A stretch of DNA of 64,000 nt, from NCBI RefSeq assembly GCF_009806555.1, contig NZ_VUOK01000052.1, positions 62,001-126,000 of the forward strand. Reading direction: 5' to 3'. Source of the stretch: Methylobacterium sp. 2A. GTDB taxonomy: Bacteria; Pseudomonadota; Alphaproteobacteria; Rhizobiales; Beijerinckiaceae. Below the pieces are notes generated by a model. The model saw only the letters and a program-made list of their open reading frames with translations, was not told the DNA's origin and searched no databases. Both the position numbers and the translations under genes were made by a program. Below are positions 7,656-16,846 of this stretch, one piece after another; positions within the stretch are counted from its first letter, which is position 1; every line of letters starts with the position of its first letter.

Positions 7656-9293
7656 ATGCAGGACGGCCGTATAGTAATCCCGGCGGGCGGGACTGGGCCG
7701 GCAGCCGATCCCGTCCGCCCCATTCCGACCCCTGCCGATTGCGGGACCACGCCCATCGCCGCCCGTCCCGCGCCCACCCATCCCGAGGCCCCGCGGAGCG
7801 CCCGCCGGGCGCGCGGGGCCGCGACGCTTCCGGTCGGCTGCGGCGAACTCGGCGACCTGGTGCGGACCTACGATTGGGCGCGCACGCCGCTCGGCCCGAT
7901 CGCCGACTGGCCGCAGAGCCTGATCTTCGCGGCCAGCACCGTGCTGCTCTCGCCGGTGCCGATCGTGCTGCTGTGGGGCGCGGACGGCATCATGATCTAC
8001 AACGACGCCTATTCGGGCTTCGCGGGCGGGCGCCACCCGCAGCTCCTCGGCTCCAAGGTGCGCGAGGGCTGGCCGGAGGTCGCGGATTTCAACGACCACG
8101 TGATGCGCGTGGGGCTGGCCGGGGGGACGCTCTCCTACCGCGACCAGGAGCTCACCCTGCACCGCTATGGCCGGCCCGAGCAGGTCTGGATGAACCTCGA
8201 CTACTCGCCGGTCTTCGACGAGGACGGGAAGCCCGCGGGCGTCATCGCCATCGTGGTGGAGAGCACCGAGCGGGTGCTCGCCGAGCGGCGCCTGCGCGAG
8301 AGCGAGGCGCTGTTCCGCACCCTCGCGCAGGGCATCCCGCAGCTGATCTGGCGCGCCGGGAACGACGGGGCCTGCATCTGGGTGAGCCCGCAATGGATCG
8401 CCTACACGGGCCAGGGCGACGACCGCAGCCTCGGATGGGGCTGGCTGGACGCGGTCCATCCCGACGACGTCGCCACCGCCCGGACCGCCTGGCAGGAGGC
8501 CGCGGTCAGCGGGCAGCTCTCCTACGAGCACCGGCTGTGCAGTGCCGGGAAACGGTCGCGCTGGTTCCAGACCCGCGCCGCCCCGGTGCGCGACGGGGAG
8601 GGGCGGATCGTCGAGTGGCTCGGCACCTCCACCGACATCGACGACCTGCGCCAGCTCCAGGAGCGGCAGCAGGTCATGGTCGCCGAGCTGCAGCACCGCA
8701 CCCGCAACCTGCTCGGGGTCGTGCGCGCGATCGCCAAGCAGACCATGGCGCTGACCGGGCCGGGGGAGCTGTTCAAGCAACGGTTCAACGACCGCCTGTC
8801 GGCGCTCTCGCGGGTGCAGGGGCTCCTGTCCCGCTCGGACCAGGAGCCGATCACGCTGCGCACGCTGATCGAGACGGAACTCGCCGCCCTCAACGCCCCC
8901 GCGGCGCAGACGCGCATCCGGATCGCGGGACCGGTGGTGCGCCTGCGCAAGGCGACCGTGCAGACCTTCGCGCTGGCCCTGCACGAGCTGGCCACCAACG
9001 CGCTCAAATACGGCGCCTTCACCGCACCGCAGGGCTCCCTGAGCGTGACGTGGCGGATCTGCCAGTCCGAGGAGGGGCGCCGCCTCCTGATGGACTGGGT
9101 CGAGGAGGGGCTGGTCCGCCCGCCGGAGGCCCGGGACCCGCCTCCGCGGAGCGGCTACGGGCGCGATCTCATCGAGCGGGCGCTGCCCTACGCGCTGAAG
9201 GCCAGGACCCACTATGCCTTAAGCGAGACGGCGCTCCGGTGTACGATCGACATCCCCCTTCCCGAGGGTGAAACCGCAGGGAGCCTGCCATGA
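7656..9293 (+). CDS. HWE-family sensor histidine kinase with two PAS domains
   Basis: 545 residues, start chosen at the ATG 11 nt after GGAGG. Residues about 60-205 form a PAS-like sensor (DWARTPLGPIADWPQSL, typical of this family). Residues about 213-335 are a second PAS/PAC (SEALFRTLAQGIPQLIW ... WLGTSTDIDDL). The kinase core has the phospho-acceptor H-box at His347 (ELQHRTRNLLGVVRA), the N-box HELATNALKYGAF (443-455) and the W-x-E motif at 481-483, the signature of HWE kinases. No membrane segment is present, so it senses a cytoplasmic cue. Its stop overlaps the start of the receiver gene at 9290, so the two are translationally coupled and likely a cognate pair. Confidence 0.93.
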   Translation: MQDGRIVIPAGGTGPAADPVRPIPTPADCGTTPIAARPAPTHPEAPRSARRARGAATLPVGCGELGDLVRTYDWARTPLGPIADWPQSLIFAASTVLLSPVPIVLLWGADGIMIYNDAYSGFAGGRHPQLLGSKVREGWPEVADFNDHVMRVGLAGGTLSYRDQELTLHRYGRPEQVWMNLDYSPVFDEDGKPAGVIAIVVESTERVLAERRLRESEALFRTLAQGIPQLIWRAGNDGACIWVSPQWIAYTGQGDDRSLGWGWLDAVHPDDVATARTAWQEAAVSGQLSYEHRLCSAGKRSRWFQTRAAPVRDGEGRIVEWLGTSTDIDDLRQLQERQQVMVAELQHRTRNLLGVVRAIAKQTMALTGPGELFKQRFNDRLSALSRVQGLLSRSDQEPITLRTLIETELAALNAPAAQTRIRIAGPVVRLRKATVQTFALALHELATNALKYGAFTAPQGSLSVTWRICQSEEGRRLLMDWVEEGLVRPPEARDPPPRSGYGRDLIERALPYALKARTHYALSETALRCTIDIPLPEGETAGSLP

Positions 9294-9652
9294 CCTCGAC
9301 CACGGCGCTGACCGGCCGGCGCGTGCTGCTGGTCGAGGACGATTACTTCATCGCCATCGACCTCAAGACATGGTTCGAGGAGGGCGGCGCCGAGGTTCTC
9401 GGCCCGGTGCCCAGCGTGGACGAGGCGCTGGCGCTGATCGCCGGCACGGACGCGATCGACGCGGCGGTGCTCGACATCAACCTGCAGGACGAGCTCGTCT
9501 ATCCCGTGGCCGACGCGCTGCGCGCGCGCGGCGTGCCGTACCTGTTCGCCACCGGCTACGACCCGGCCGCCGTGCCGCCGCCCCACGGGGCCGTGGCCCT
9601 CTGCCAGAAGCCGATCGACCCGCAGGTCGTGGCCCGGGCGCTGTTCGGCTGA
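9290..9652 (+). CDS. Single-domain response regulator (receiver only)
   Basis: 120 residues, one CheY-like receiver. Acidic pocket Glu16-Asp17-Asp18 (LLVEDDYF), phospho-acceptor Asp62 in AAVLDINLQ, switch Thr/Ser region FATGYDP, and Lys in LCQKPIDP. The ATG lies inside the last codons of the HWE kinase gene (4-nt overlap), pointing to a stoichiometric kinase-receiver pair. No output domain, so it acts by protein contact or as a phosphate sink. This receiver type (DINLxxE) is the usual partner of HWE kinases. Confidence 0.93.
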   Translation: MTSTTALTGRRVLLVEDDYFIAIDLKTWFEEGGAEVLGPVPSVDEALALIAGTDAIDAAVLDINLQDELVYPVADALRARGVPYLFATGYDPAAVPPPHGAVALCQKPIDPQVVARALFG

Positions 9653-10191
9653 GGGGCTCGGGCGCTCCGGCGCCGCCAGCGACCCGGCCGAGACGACCCG
9701 GCCGAGACGACCTGATCGAGACGACTGGGGCGTTGGCACCGGGGCGCAGGTCGCCGATGCAGCTCGGCGACAGCATCACGCCCTCCGCTACCGGACCGGT
9801 CAGGCTCACCCCCAGAACCGCCGCGTCTCGGCTCAGCCTGCCGGTCCAGCGTGCTCGTCCGGCTCGCGCAGGTGCCGGTCGATCGGGTCGGTCACCAGTC
9901 GGCAGGCGGCGAAATCTGCCATCACGGGCATTTGCCGCCCGTACCGACCCAGGATCTGTGTCTGATACGGGTATGACCGCGTGCTCTCTAAATATATTTG
10001 TTATTTATTGATTAATTTTGTTCCCGGTTTTCAACAAGCGGACCAGAATCATAGCACTAACATGATCGTTTTGGCATGATTCAGATCCGGTGGCGCGAAT
10101 ACAGCCGTGCCCACCACCAAAATTATCCGCAGTGGACTTGAGACGACGATGCCTTTACTTTGGACGGATTGTCTCGCCGCGCGTGCCGTCC
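9653..10191. other. Long intergenic region with AT-rich pocket
   Basis: About 540 nt between the receiver gene and the AraC gene. It starts with a short tandem repeat (9680-9721). Between about 9980 and 10090 the base composition drops to roughly 35-40% G+C, well below the surroundings, and probably holds the promoter and regulator sites of the AraC gene. No ORF with a ribosome binding site was seen. Confidence 0.5.
9680..9721. repeat. 14-bp tandem repeat, three copies
   Basis: GACCCGGCCGAGAC occurs twice in exact tandem (9680-9693, 9694-9707), followed by a third copy with three changes (9708-9721) and a partial fourth. It is a minisatellite in non-coding DNA; no function is evident. Confidence 0.7.
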
Positions 10192-11361
10192 ATGAACAGC
10201 CTTGAGAGCCGCCATCCGATTCGTTCCCGCGGATCGCTGGACGTGTCCCTCGGTGGGTCCGGATCGCCCCGGCCAAGCGCGCCCGCTGATCGGGGCGCCG
10301 GCATGTCGCCCGACGACTCAGATGCGGTGGAGGACGCAGCCTCGGGCCGCACCACGATATCCGCTACGGGCGTCGCGATCCACCGCTTCGAGCGGCCCCA
10401 GGATCCGAACGCCATCGGTCCCGCATGGCAGAATCATCTCGCGCCCATCTTCGAGGTGAGCTTCCGCCCGGAGACCGATCTCACGATCCCGATCTCCATG
10501 CACGGGTATCACCTCGGCGAGCTCCTGATCGGCGACGTGACCGCGCCGGCCCACATCCTGGTGCGGACACCGGAGATGATCACCCGGCAGGGCATCGATC
10601 ACATCCTGCTGCAATTCTACCGCAAGGGACGCAGCGAGGTGCAGACGGATCGCCGGGTCAACCCGGTCACCGACGTGCAGTGCATCGTGTTCGATCTGGC
10701 TCAGCCGGTGCGCATCGTCGCCGACGCCGTCGATGCCACGAACGTCCTGATCCCGCGCGCCCTGCTGGAGGACCAAGGCTGCTACCCGGCGGCCCTGCAC
10801 GGCCGCGCCATCGACCACGATCAGGACCCGTTCGGGCGGCTGGTTCACAATTTCCTGGCGAATGTCGTGGCGTGCGGCGAGCTGCTCGACCCGCGCGAGG
10901 CCCTCTCGGCCTCGACCGCGATCGTGCAGCTCTGCGCGAGCTGGCTGCGCGGGCAGGCGGATGGGCGCCCCGAGGCCAGCCAGGACATCCGGATCCGGAT
11001 CCGCCGCTTCATCGAGGCGGAACTCAGCAACCCGAAGCTCACGCCGGCCCTGATCGCGACGGAACTCGGCCTGTCGCGCTCGACCCTGTACCGGCTGTTC
11101 GCACCGAACGGCATCGTCGCCTATATCCGCGACCGCCGCCTGATGGCGGCCATGCGGATGCTCGTGCGGGATGACGGGTCGCGGCCCGCCCGCATTGCAC
11201 AGGTCGCCTACGCGGTCGGCTTCGCGGACGAGCGCACCTTCCGCCGCGCGTTCAAGCACCGGTTCGGCTTCGTTCCCAGTGTCGCCGGCCCGCTCCGTCT
11301 GGGGGGCGAGCCGGATCGCATGCCGGGGGCGGTCCTGCGCAGCTGGATCGAGAGCCTCTGA
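10192..11361 (+). CDS. AraC family transcriptional regulator
   Basis: About 389 residues if started at the ATG 10192 (MNSLESRHPI); ATGs at 10090 and 10303 share the frame. The N-terminal two thirds are an AraC-binding-like domain (FEVSFRPETDLTIPISMHGYHLGELLIGD, then LLQFYRKGRSEVQTD). The last 110 residues are the double helix-turn-helix: SNPKLTPALIATELGLSRSTLYRLF as the first and RIAQVAYAVGFADERTFRRAFKHRFGF as the second. The ligand-binding domain resembles regulators that replace a missing effector by sensing small aromatic or fatty compounds. The AT-rich region upstream is a likely promoter. No obvious target gene adjoins, and inverted repeats follow the stop. Confidence 0.88.
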   Translation: MNSLESRHPIRSRGSLDVSLGGSGSPRPSAPADRGAGMSPDDSDAVEDAASGRTTISATGVAIHRFERPQDPNAIGPAWQNHLAPIFEVSFRPETDLTIPISMHGYHLGELLIGDVTAPAHILVRTPEMITRQGIDHILLQFYRKGRSEVQTDRRVNPVTDVQCIVFDLAQPVRIVADAVDATNVLIPRALLEDQGCYPAALHGRAIDHDQDPFGRLVHNFLANVVACGELLDPREALSASTAIVQLCASWLRGQADGRPEASQDIRIRIRRFIEAELSNPKLTPALIATELGLSRSTLYRLFAPNGIVAYIRDRRLMAAMRMLVRDDGSRPARIAQVAYAVGFADERTFRRAFKHRFGFVPSVAGPLRLGGEPDRMPGAVLRSWIESL

Positions 11362-11432
11362 TCCGGGGCCGCCCGGTCACGCGACCACCCCGGATCGAGG
11401 CCGCGATCCTGTCTTGCGGGCGAGGACCCGCA
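11361..11432 (+). terminator. Two consecutive stem-loops after the AraC gene
   Basis: ATCCGGGG (11361-11368) pairs with CCCCGGAT (11388-11395), followed by TGCGGG (11415-11420) with CCCGCA (11427-11432). Both stems are perfect. There is no T-run; likely 3'-end structure of the AraC transcript. Confidence 0.4.
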
Positions 11433-11758
11433 ATCCGCACCGCCCGCGGGCAAAAGATCGAACCCGCCGGCCCTGTCGTCGCGAATGCCGGGCCTCTGTC
11501 CCGCAAGCAGACACGGGGCGTCCGATTTCACGACACTTTCCGTGATCTGTGCGGTGCCCCGGCCGCGATCACGAAAAATTAGGTCCGGCCGGGTCAGGCC
11601 TGCCGCCCGATCGCGGAACCTCACCGCGTCCGGGGCGTCGGGCCGGTCGCAACGCTTGCGGCCGCCGCCCCGGAGGCCCATCCGGAGGGCGCGATGGCTG
11701 GCGGAACAGGCGGATCGATCGGGCAGGCGCGGGCCGGCCTTGGCCGGGCGGGCGCGCC

Positions 11759-12979
11759 ATGAGCGAGCCCCGGGGCGTGTTCGCCTTCGCGCATATCGGC
11801 GACCTGCACTTGCAACAGCCGGACGACCCGAACGCAGGCGACCTGCGGGCGATCCTCGCGGAGGTCGACGGCCTCCATAAGCGCGGCCTCCTCGACTTCG
11901 CCTATCTGCCGGGCGACCTCGCCGAGGACGGGCTGGCGGCACAATACGCGATCCTGACCCGGACTCTGGCGGCCCACCCCGATCTGCCGATCCGCCTGAT
12001 CGCCGGGGATCACGACCGCCAGCACGGCAGCATGACGGATTTCGATGCCTTTTTCACGCAGGTGATGGGCAGCCCGCAGGGCGGCCACCACCGCGCGCAC
12101 GATCATGACCTGTCCAAGTCCGGGCAGCCCGATCCCGTCCCGCAATATTACTTCGCCGAGACCATCGGCGGCGTGCGCTGCCTGTTCCTCGACATGATCA
12201 GCGCCGGCTACGGCCAGAAGGGATTCGGCCTCGATTTCCGGCTCGGTCCCGACCAGCGCGCCTGGATCAGGACCGAACTCGCGGCGGCCGAACGGGACGG
12301 CCTGCCCTGCGCGGTCTTCGCCCACACCTATCCGGACGACCTTCGGATCCCGGAGGTGAAGGCGGAGCTCGCCGGACTGATCCGCGGCCACAAGGTCCGC
12401 CTCGTCGAGATGGGCCACACCCACTACAACGAGCTCGCCCATGATGGGCGCACGCTCTATGCCGCGGCCCGCTCGGTCGGACAGAACGAGGAGGGCTCGG
12501 TCGGCTACGCGGTCGCCGCCATCGACGGGGCCGTGACGAGCTGGCGGTTCAAGCCCCTGGACCAGGACCTGCCCTTCGTCATGATCACGAGCCCGGCCGA
12601 CCGGCGCCTCGCCACGGAGCCCCTGGAGGCCGGCGGGACGATCGCCGTGCGGGCCCTCGTGCTCTCGAACGCCCCCCAGGCGGCCTGGTCCTGCGAGGCC
12701 CGCGTCGATGGCGGCCCGGCTCACCCGATGCGTCCGGCCGGCCCGCGCATCGTCGAGGCGCAGGTCCCGTGGCCCGACGGGTCGCGCCGCCTGTCCGTCA
12801 CGGCGGCGGACGGCACGGGCTGCTCCGACACCGAGACGATCGAGCCCGTCTCGTGCGGATTCACGCCGCCGCCCGCCCCGGAGCGCCCGGGCAGCGACGC
12901 GTTCCGCACTGAGGCCTGGCCCGGCAAGGGCATCCGCGGCGACCAGCTCGGACCCAACCGCAACGGTCGGGACTGGTAG
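11759..12979 (+). CDS. Calcineurin-like metallophosphoesterase
   Basis: 406 residues. All five blocks of the dimetal phosphoesterase fold are present: D-x-H in IGDLHL (15-17), GD in LPGDLAEDG (52-53), G-D-H-D in IAGDHDRQ (83-86, in place of GNHD), His in CAVFAHTYPDD, and G-H-T-H in EMGHTHYNE. The middle blocks resemble cyclic-nucleotide phosphodiesterases of the CpdA/3',5'-cAMP type. The C-terminal 130 residues are a beta-rich extension (WSCEARVDGGPAHPM ...) like a carbohydrate- or lipid-binding module. No signal peptide is seen, so it is cytoplasmic. The substrate cannot be set. It precedes the ArsB-type gene by 67 nt, perhaps in one transcript. Confidence 0.85.
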   Translation: MSEPRGVFAFAHIGDLHLQQPDDPNAGDLRAILAEVDGLHKRGLLDFAYLPGDLAEDGLAAQYAILTRTLAAHPDLPIRLIAGDHDRQHGSMTDFDAFFTQVMGSPQGGHHRAHDHDLSKSGQPDPVPQYYFAETIGGVRCLFLDMISAGYGQKGFGLDFRLGPDQRAWIRTELAAAERDGLPCAVFAHTYPDDLRIPEVKAELAGLIRGHKVRLVEMGHTHYNELAHDGRTLYAAARSVGQNEEGSVGYAVAAIDGAVTSWRFKPLDQDLPFVMITSPADRRLATEPLEAGGTIAVRALVLSNAPQAAWSCEARVDGGPAHPMRPAGPRIVEAQVPWPDGSRRLSVTAADGTGCSDTETIEPVSCGFTPPPAPERPGSDAFRTEAWPGKGIRGDQLGPNRNGRDW

Positions 12980-13046
12980 CCGGCCCCATCCGAAACGCTG
13001 CAGACATCCCTTCCCCGACTCACCCGATACAGGACGACCGGAACCG

Positions 13047-14315
13047 ATGGGCGCGCTGACGCTGTCCCCCAACATCACGACCTGGGCGATCACGGCCCTC
13101 GCGACACTCGGCGTCATCCTGCGGCCGTTCTCGTGGCCGGAGGCGATCTGGGCCGTGCTGGGCGCCGGCGCCCTCGTCGCCCTCGGGCTCTTGGCCCCCG
13201 CCACCGCCTGGGAGGGCGTCCTCAAGGGCACCGACGTCTACCTGTTCCTCGTCGGCATGATGCTGATGTCGGAGGTCGCCCGGAAGGAGGGCCTGTTCGA
13301 CTGGCTGGCCTCGATCGCCGTGCGCGCCGCCAGGGGCTCGGCGGCGCGGCTGTTCACCCTGGTCTATCTCGTCGGCACCGTCGTCACGGTGTTCCTGTCG
13401 AACGACGCCTGCGCGGTGGTGCTGACGCCGGCCGTCTACGCCGCCACCAAGGCCGCCAAGGTGGAGAACCCGCTTCCCTACCTGTTCATCTGCGCCTTCA
13501 TCGCCAACGCGGCGAGCTTCGTGCTGCCGATCTCCAACCCCGCCAACCTCGTGGTCTTCGCCGAGCACATGCCGCCGCTCATGCGCTGGCTCGCCCTGTT
13601 CGCGCTGCCCTCCCTGCTCGCCATCGCCACCACCTATGCGGTGCTGCGCCTGACCCAGGCCAAGACCCTCCGCGGCCAGAGCGTGGCGACCGATGTCGAG
13701 GCCGCGGCGCTCTCGCGCACCGGCCTCGTGGCGGGAATCGGCATCGTGGCGACCGGCGGCGTGCTGATCGGGGCCTCCGCGCTCGGCCTCGATCTCGGCC
13801 TGCCGACTTTCGTGGCGGGCTTGGCCACGACCATCGTCGTGCTGCTGCTCAAGCGCGGCGGCCTCGTGGAGGTCGCCAAGGACGTGTCGTGGAGCGTGCT
13901 GCCGCTGGTGGCCGGCCTGTTCGTGCTGGTCGAGGCCCTGGAGAAGACCGGCGTGCTCGCCATGCTGGCCGATCTGCTCAAGGGCTACGCCCACGCCGCC
14001 CCGGCGGAGACCGCCTGGGGGGCGGGCGGGCTGATCGCGGTGCTGTGCAACCTCGTCAACAACCTGCCGGCCGGCCTGATCGCGGGGGCCGCCGTGCACG
14101 CGGCGGACGTGTCCGAGAAGGTGGCGGGCGCGATCCTGATCGGCGTCGATCTCGGCCCGAACCTCTCGGTGACGGGCTCGCTCGCCACGATCCTCTGGCT
14201 CACCGCCATCCGCCGCGAGGGCCAGGATGTCGGCGCCTGGACCTTCCTCAAGCTCGGCCTGCTGGTGATGCCGCCGGCCCTCGTGCTGGCCCTCGCCGGC
14301 CTGCTCCTCCTCTGA
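13047..14315 (+). CDS. arsB: ArsB/SLC13-type anion efflux pump
   Basis: 422 residues with 10-12 hydrophobic helices. The sequence follows the ArsB branch of the ion-transporter superfamily: LFLVGMMLMSEVARKEGLFDWLA near residue 65-88, SNDACAVVLTPAVYA (N-D in the first re-entrant loop) and the mirrored LCNLVNNLPAGLIAG ... VDLGPNLSVTGSLATILW in the second half. ArsB exports arsenite or antimonite. No arsR, arsC or arsH is nearby, so the arsenic role is by family only; related proteins move other oxyanions. It is followed by the DUF606 gene (25 nt) and the TAXI gene. Confidence 0.8.
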   Translation: MGALTLSPNITTWAITALATLGVILRPFSWPEAIWAVLGAGALVALGLLAPATAWEGVLKGTDVYLFLVGMMLMSEVARKEGLFDWLASIAVRAARGSAARLFTLVYLVGTVVTVFLSNDACAVVLTPAVYAATKAAKVENPLPYLFICAFIANAASFVLPISNPANLVVFAEHMPPLMRWLALFALPSLLAIATTYAVLRLTQAKTLRGQSVATDVEAAALSRTGLVAGIGIVATGGVLIGASALGLDLGLPTFVAGLATTIVVLLLKRGGLVEVAKDVSWSVLPLVAGLFVLVEALEKTGVLAMLADLLKGYAHAAPAETAWGAGGLIAVLCNLVNNLPAGLIAGAAVHAADVSEKVAGAILIGVDLGPNLSVTGSLATILWLTAIRREGQDVGAWTFLKLGLLVMPPALVLALAGLLLL

Positions 14316-14340
14316 TCCCCCGAACCCAAGGTCCGCGCGC

Positions 14341-15261
14341 GTGACGGCTGCCCTGCTCTATCCCTTCATCCTGGTGGCCGGCGCGTTGCAGGCCCTCGGC
14401 AACGCCATGAACGCGCAGCTGCGCGGCAAGCTGGTCAATCCCTGGCTCGCCGCGACGGTGTCGTTCCTGCCGATCGTCTTCGTGTTCGCGACCCTGTTCT
14501 TCACGATGCCGACGCCGCTGCCGAACCTCGCCTCCCTGAGCAAGATGCCCTGGTACGCGCCGCTGGGCGGCGTCGCCGGCGCGGTGGCGGTGTTCGGCGG
14601 GCTCGCCTTCATCGACAAGGTCGGCGCCGGGCCGTTCAACGGCCTGACGCTCACCGCCAACATCCTCACCTCTCTGGCGATGGATGCGTTCGGCCTGTTC
14701 GGCCTGCAGGCCTCGGGCTTCAAGCCGCTGCCCTGGCTCGGCGGCCTGCTGATGGCGGTGGGCGTGACCTTCATCGCCCGCTCGGGCGGCAAGACGGAGG
14801 GCGGCGAGACGGGGATGGGCGGCAAGCTGCTCTACCCGTTCATCCTCGTGGCGGGCGCCCTGATGGCGATCGGCGTGGTGTGGAACGCGCAGCTGCGCGG
14901 CGCCCTGGAGAATCCCTGGCTCGCCGCCTTGGTCTCGTTCGTCCCGGTCGTGTTCGTGTTCGCTTTGCTGTTCCTGCTGCGTCCCTCGCCCCTGCCGAGC
15001 CGGGCGGACGTCGCGGGCGTCCGCTGGTGGATGCCGCTCGCCGGCCTCACCGGGGCGGTGGCGGTGTTCGCCGGGCTGCTCTTCGTCGACAAGGTCGGGG
15101 CGGGCGCCTTCAACGGGCTCCTGATCACCGCAAACCTGCTCACCTCGGTGGCGCTCGATCATTTCGGCTGGTTCGGCATGAAGCAGGTCAAGGCCGGTCC
15201 GCCGCGCCTGATCGGGGCCGCCCTGATGGTCGGCGGCATCGTCCTGATCTCGCTGTTCTGA
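14341..15261 (+). CDS. DMT-type transporter with two fused DUF606 (YdcZ) units
   Basis: 306 residues from a GTG start, with ten hydrophobic helices arranged as two near-identical halves. LLYPFILVAGALQALGNAMNAQLRG at the start of the first half matches LLYPFILVAGALMAIGVVWNAQLRG at about residue 161. Each half is a complete five-helix DUF606/YdcZ unit, which in many bacteria is a separate protein. The fusion thus gives a ten-helix DMT-like carrier from direct duplication. The substrate is unknown. Packed 25 nt after arsB-like and 12 nt before the TAXI gene, so it is in the same operon. Confidence 0.85.
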   Translation: MTAALLYPFILVAGALQALGNAMNAQLRGKLVNPWLAATVSFLPIVFVFATLFFTMPTPLPNLASLSKMPWYAPLGGVAGAVAVFGGLAFIDKVGAGPFNGLTLTANILTSLAMDAFGLFGLQASGFKPLPWLGGLLMAVGVTFIARSGGKTEGGETGMGGKLLYPFILVAGALMAIGVVWNAQLRGALENPWLAALVSFVPVVFVFALLFLLRPSPLPSRADVAGVRWWMPLAGLTGAVAVFAGLLFVDKVGAGAFNGLLITANLLTSVALDHFGWFGMKQVKAGPPRLIGAALMVGGIVLISLF

Positions 15262-15273
15262 TCGCCCGGGGCG

Positions 15274-16668
15274 ATGGGGACCCTTCCCGCCTGGCTGCTG
15301 CGCCGCGAGGCCCTGCTCCTGGCGGGCGCAGCGCTCCTCGGCGCGGGCGGGGTGGCGGCGTGGTCCCTGCTCCAGGCGACGGTGCTCACCATCGCGGTCG
15401 CCCCCCGGGACGGCACCGAGCCGGAGCTGATCAAGGCCTATGCCGACGCGCTGGACGCCGGGCATGAGAGCGTCCGCCTGAAGATCCTGTCCTTCGACGA
15501 CGTGCGCGAGAGCGCCGCCGCCCTGCAGGAGGGCCGCGCCGATCTCGCGGTGGTCCGCCCCGACGTGCTGCTGCCGACCAACGGGCTGACCGTGGCGATC
15601 CTGCGCGATCAGGCGATGATCATCGCCTCGCCGGAGCCGGCCGGGATCACGAGCTTCCCGCAGCTCGCCGGCAAGCGCCTCGGCATCGCGGCCCACCGGG
15701 ATGCCGATCTCGGGCTGCTGGGCAACATCCTCGGCTATTACGGCCTCACCCTGGAGGAGTCCGGCCCCGTGCGGGATTCCACGGTCCTGCTGGTGCCGGT
15801 CGAGCAGGAGGCGGTGGCGGAGGCCTTCCGCGAGAAGCGGATCGACGCCTTCGTGAGCATCATCGCGCCCTCGGCGCCGAAGGCCCTCGCCCTGGTGGGA
15901 ACCGTGCAGGGGCTCGCCCGCGGCGGCAGGGTCGCGTTCGTCGCCGTCGAGGACGACGACGCCGTGATCGAGCGCTTCCCGCGGCTCCAGGCGGTGACCA
16001 TCCCGGGGGGCCTGTTCGGCGGCCGCCCGAAGCTGCCGGCCGACGACGTAAAGACCGTGGGCGCCTCCTACCGGCTGATGGCCCGGGCCTCCCTGAGCCG
16101 CGTGGTGGTGGCCGACGTGACCCGGCAGCTCTTCGAGAAGCGCACCGCCGCCGCGCAAGGCACGGACGCGGCCGAGTACGTCCAGGCCCCGGCCTACGAC
16201 ACCACGGTGGCGGCCACCAGCGCGCGCATCCCGATCCATCCCGGCGCGATCGACTATTACGAGCGCGAGCCGCATGGCTTCATCGAGCGCTACGGCGACA
16301 CGCTCTACCTCCTCGGCGCGCTGGCGGGCGGCCTCGTCTCGGTGCTGGCCTGGATCCGGCAGCGGCTCGCGAGCCTGCGCGGCGCGCGGATCGACGCGCT
16401 CATCGACCGGCTCCTGGAGATCGCGGGCCAGGCCCGGGCCCTGCGCGACCCGGCGGCGATCGAGGCGCTGACCGTCGAGGTCGACGCGCTCGCCATGGAC
16501 GTGGTCCGCTACACGCGGGAGCGGGAGCCCGCCCCTCCGGTCCTGTCGGCGGCCACCGTCGCGATCGACACGGCCCGGGCCACCATCGCGGATGGCCGGA
16601 TGCGGGCCGAGGAGGTCGGGGCACATGCCGGGCGGTCCGTGCGGCGGCACGGTTCCGGCGGGACCTGA
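15274..16668 (+). CDS. Membrane-anchored TAXI-family solute-binding protein
   Basis: 464 residues. An N-terminal hydrophobic anchor (LLLAGAALLGAGGVAAWSLL) is followed by the TAXI/NMT1-like binding fold: LTIAVAPRDGTEPELIKAYADAL, LQEGRADLAVVRPDVLL, ITSFPQLAGKRLGIAAHR and the hinge strand of lobe II. Near residues 340-365 is a second transmembrane helix (LYLLGALAGGLVSVLAWI), then a helical cytoplasmic tail of about 100 residues (IDALIDRLLEIAGQARAL). Normal TAXI proteins are free periplasmic receptors for TRAP permeases. No DctQ/DctM or TRAP 4TM gene is in the window, so it may be a sensor rather than a transporter part. Confidence 0.85.
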   Translation: MGTLPAWLLRREALLLAGAALLGAGGVAAWSLLQATVLTIAVAPRDGTEPELIKAYADALDAGHESVRLKILSFDDVRESAAALQEGRADLAVVRPDVLLPTNGLTVAILRDQAMIIASPEPAGITSFPQLAGKRLGIAAHRDADLGLLGNILGYYGLTLEESGPVRDSTVLLVPVEQEAVAEAFREKRIDAFVSIIAPSAPKALALVGTVQGLARGGRVAFVAVEDDDAVIERFPRLQAVTIPGGLFGGRPKLPADDVKTVGASYRLMARASLSRVVVADVTRQLFEKRTAAAQGTDAAEYVQAPAYDTTVAATSARIPIHPGAIDYYEREPHGFIERYGDTLYLLGALAGGLVSVLAWIRQRLASLRGARIDALIDRLLEIAGQARALRDPAAIEALTVEVDALAMDVVRYTREREPAPPVLSAATVAIDTARATIADGRMRAEEVGAHAGRSVRRHGSGGT

Positions 16669-16846
16669 CGACCCGCCGCGAAGCCGTCTTTCGAAGACGC
16701 GTCGCGCGTTTCGCAGGCTCGGGCCGGCGCCCGAGAAGAAGATGTTTGCTTGCCGATCAGAATAGAGAACAAGAGTCTCCACGCGCCGGGAAATTCGAAA
16801 GACGCGTCCATTGCCGGAGGGCGGGTCCGGGGCGACATTCACCGCC

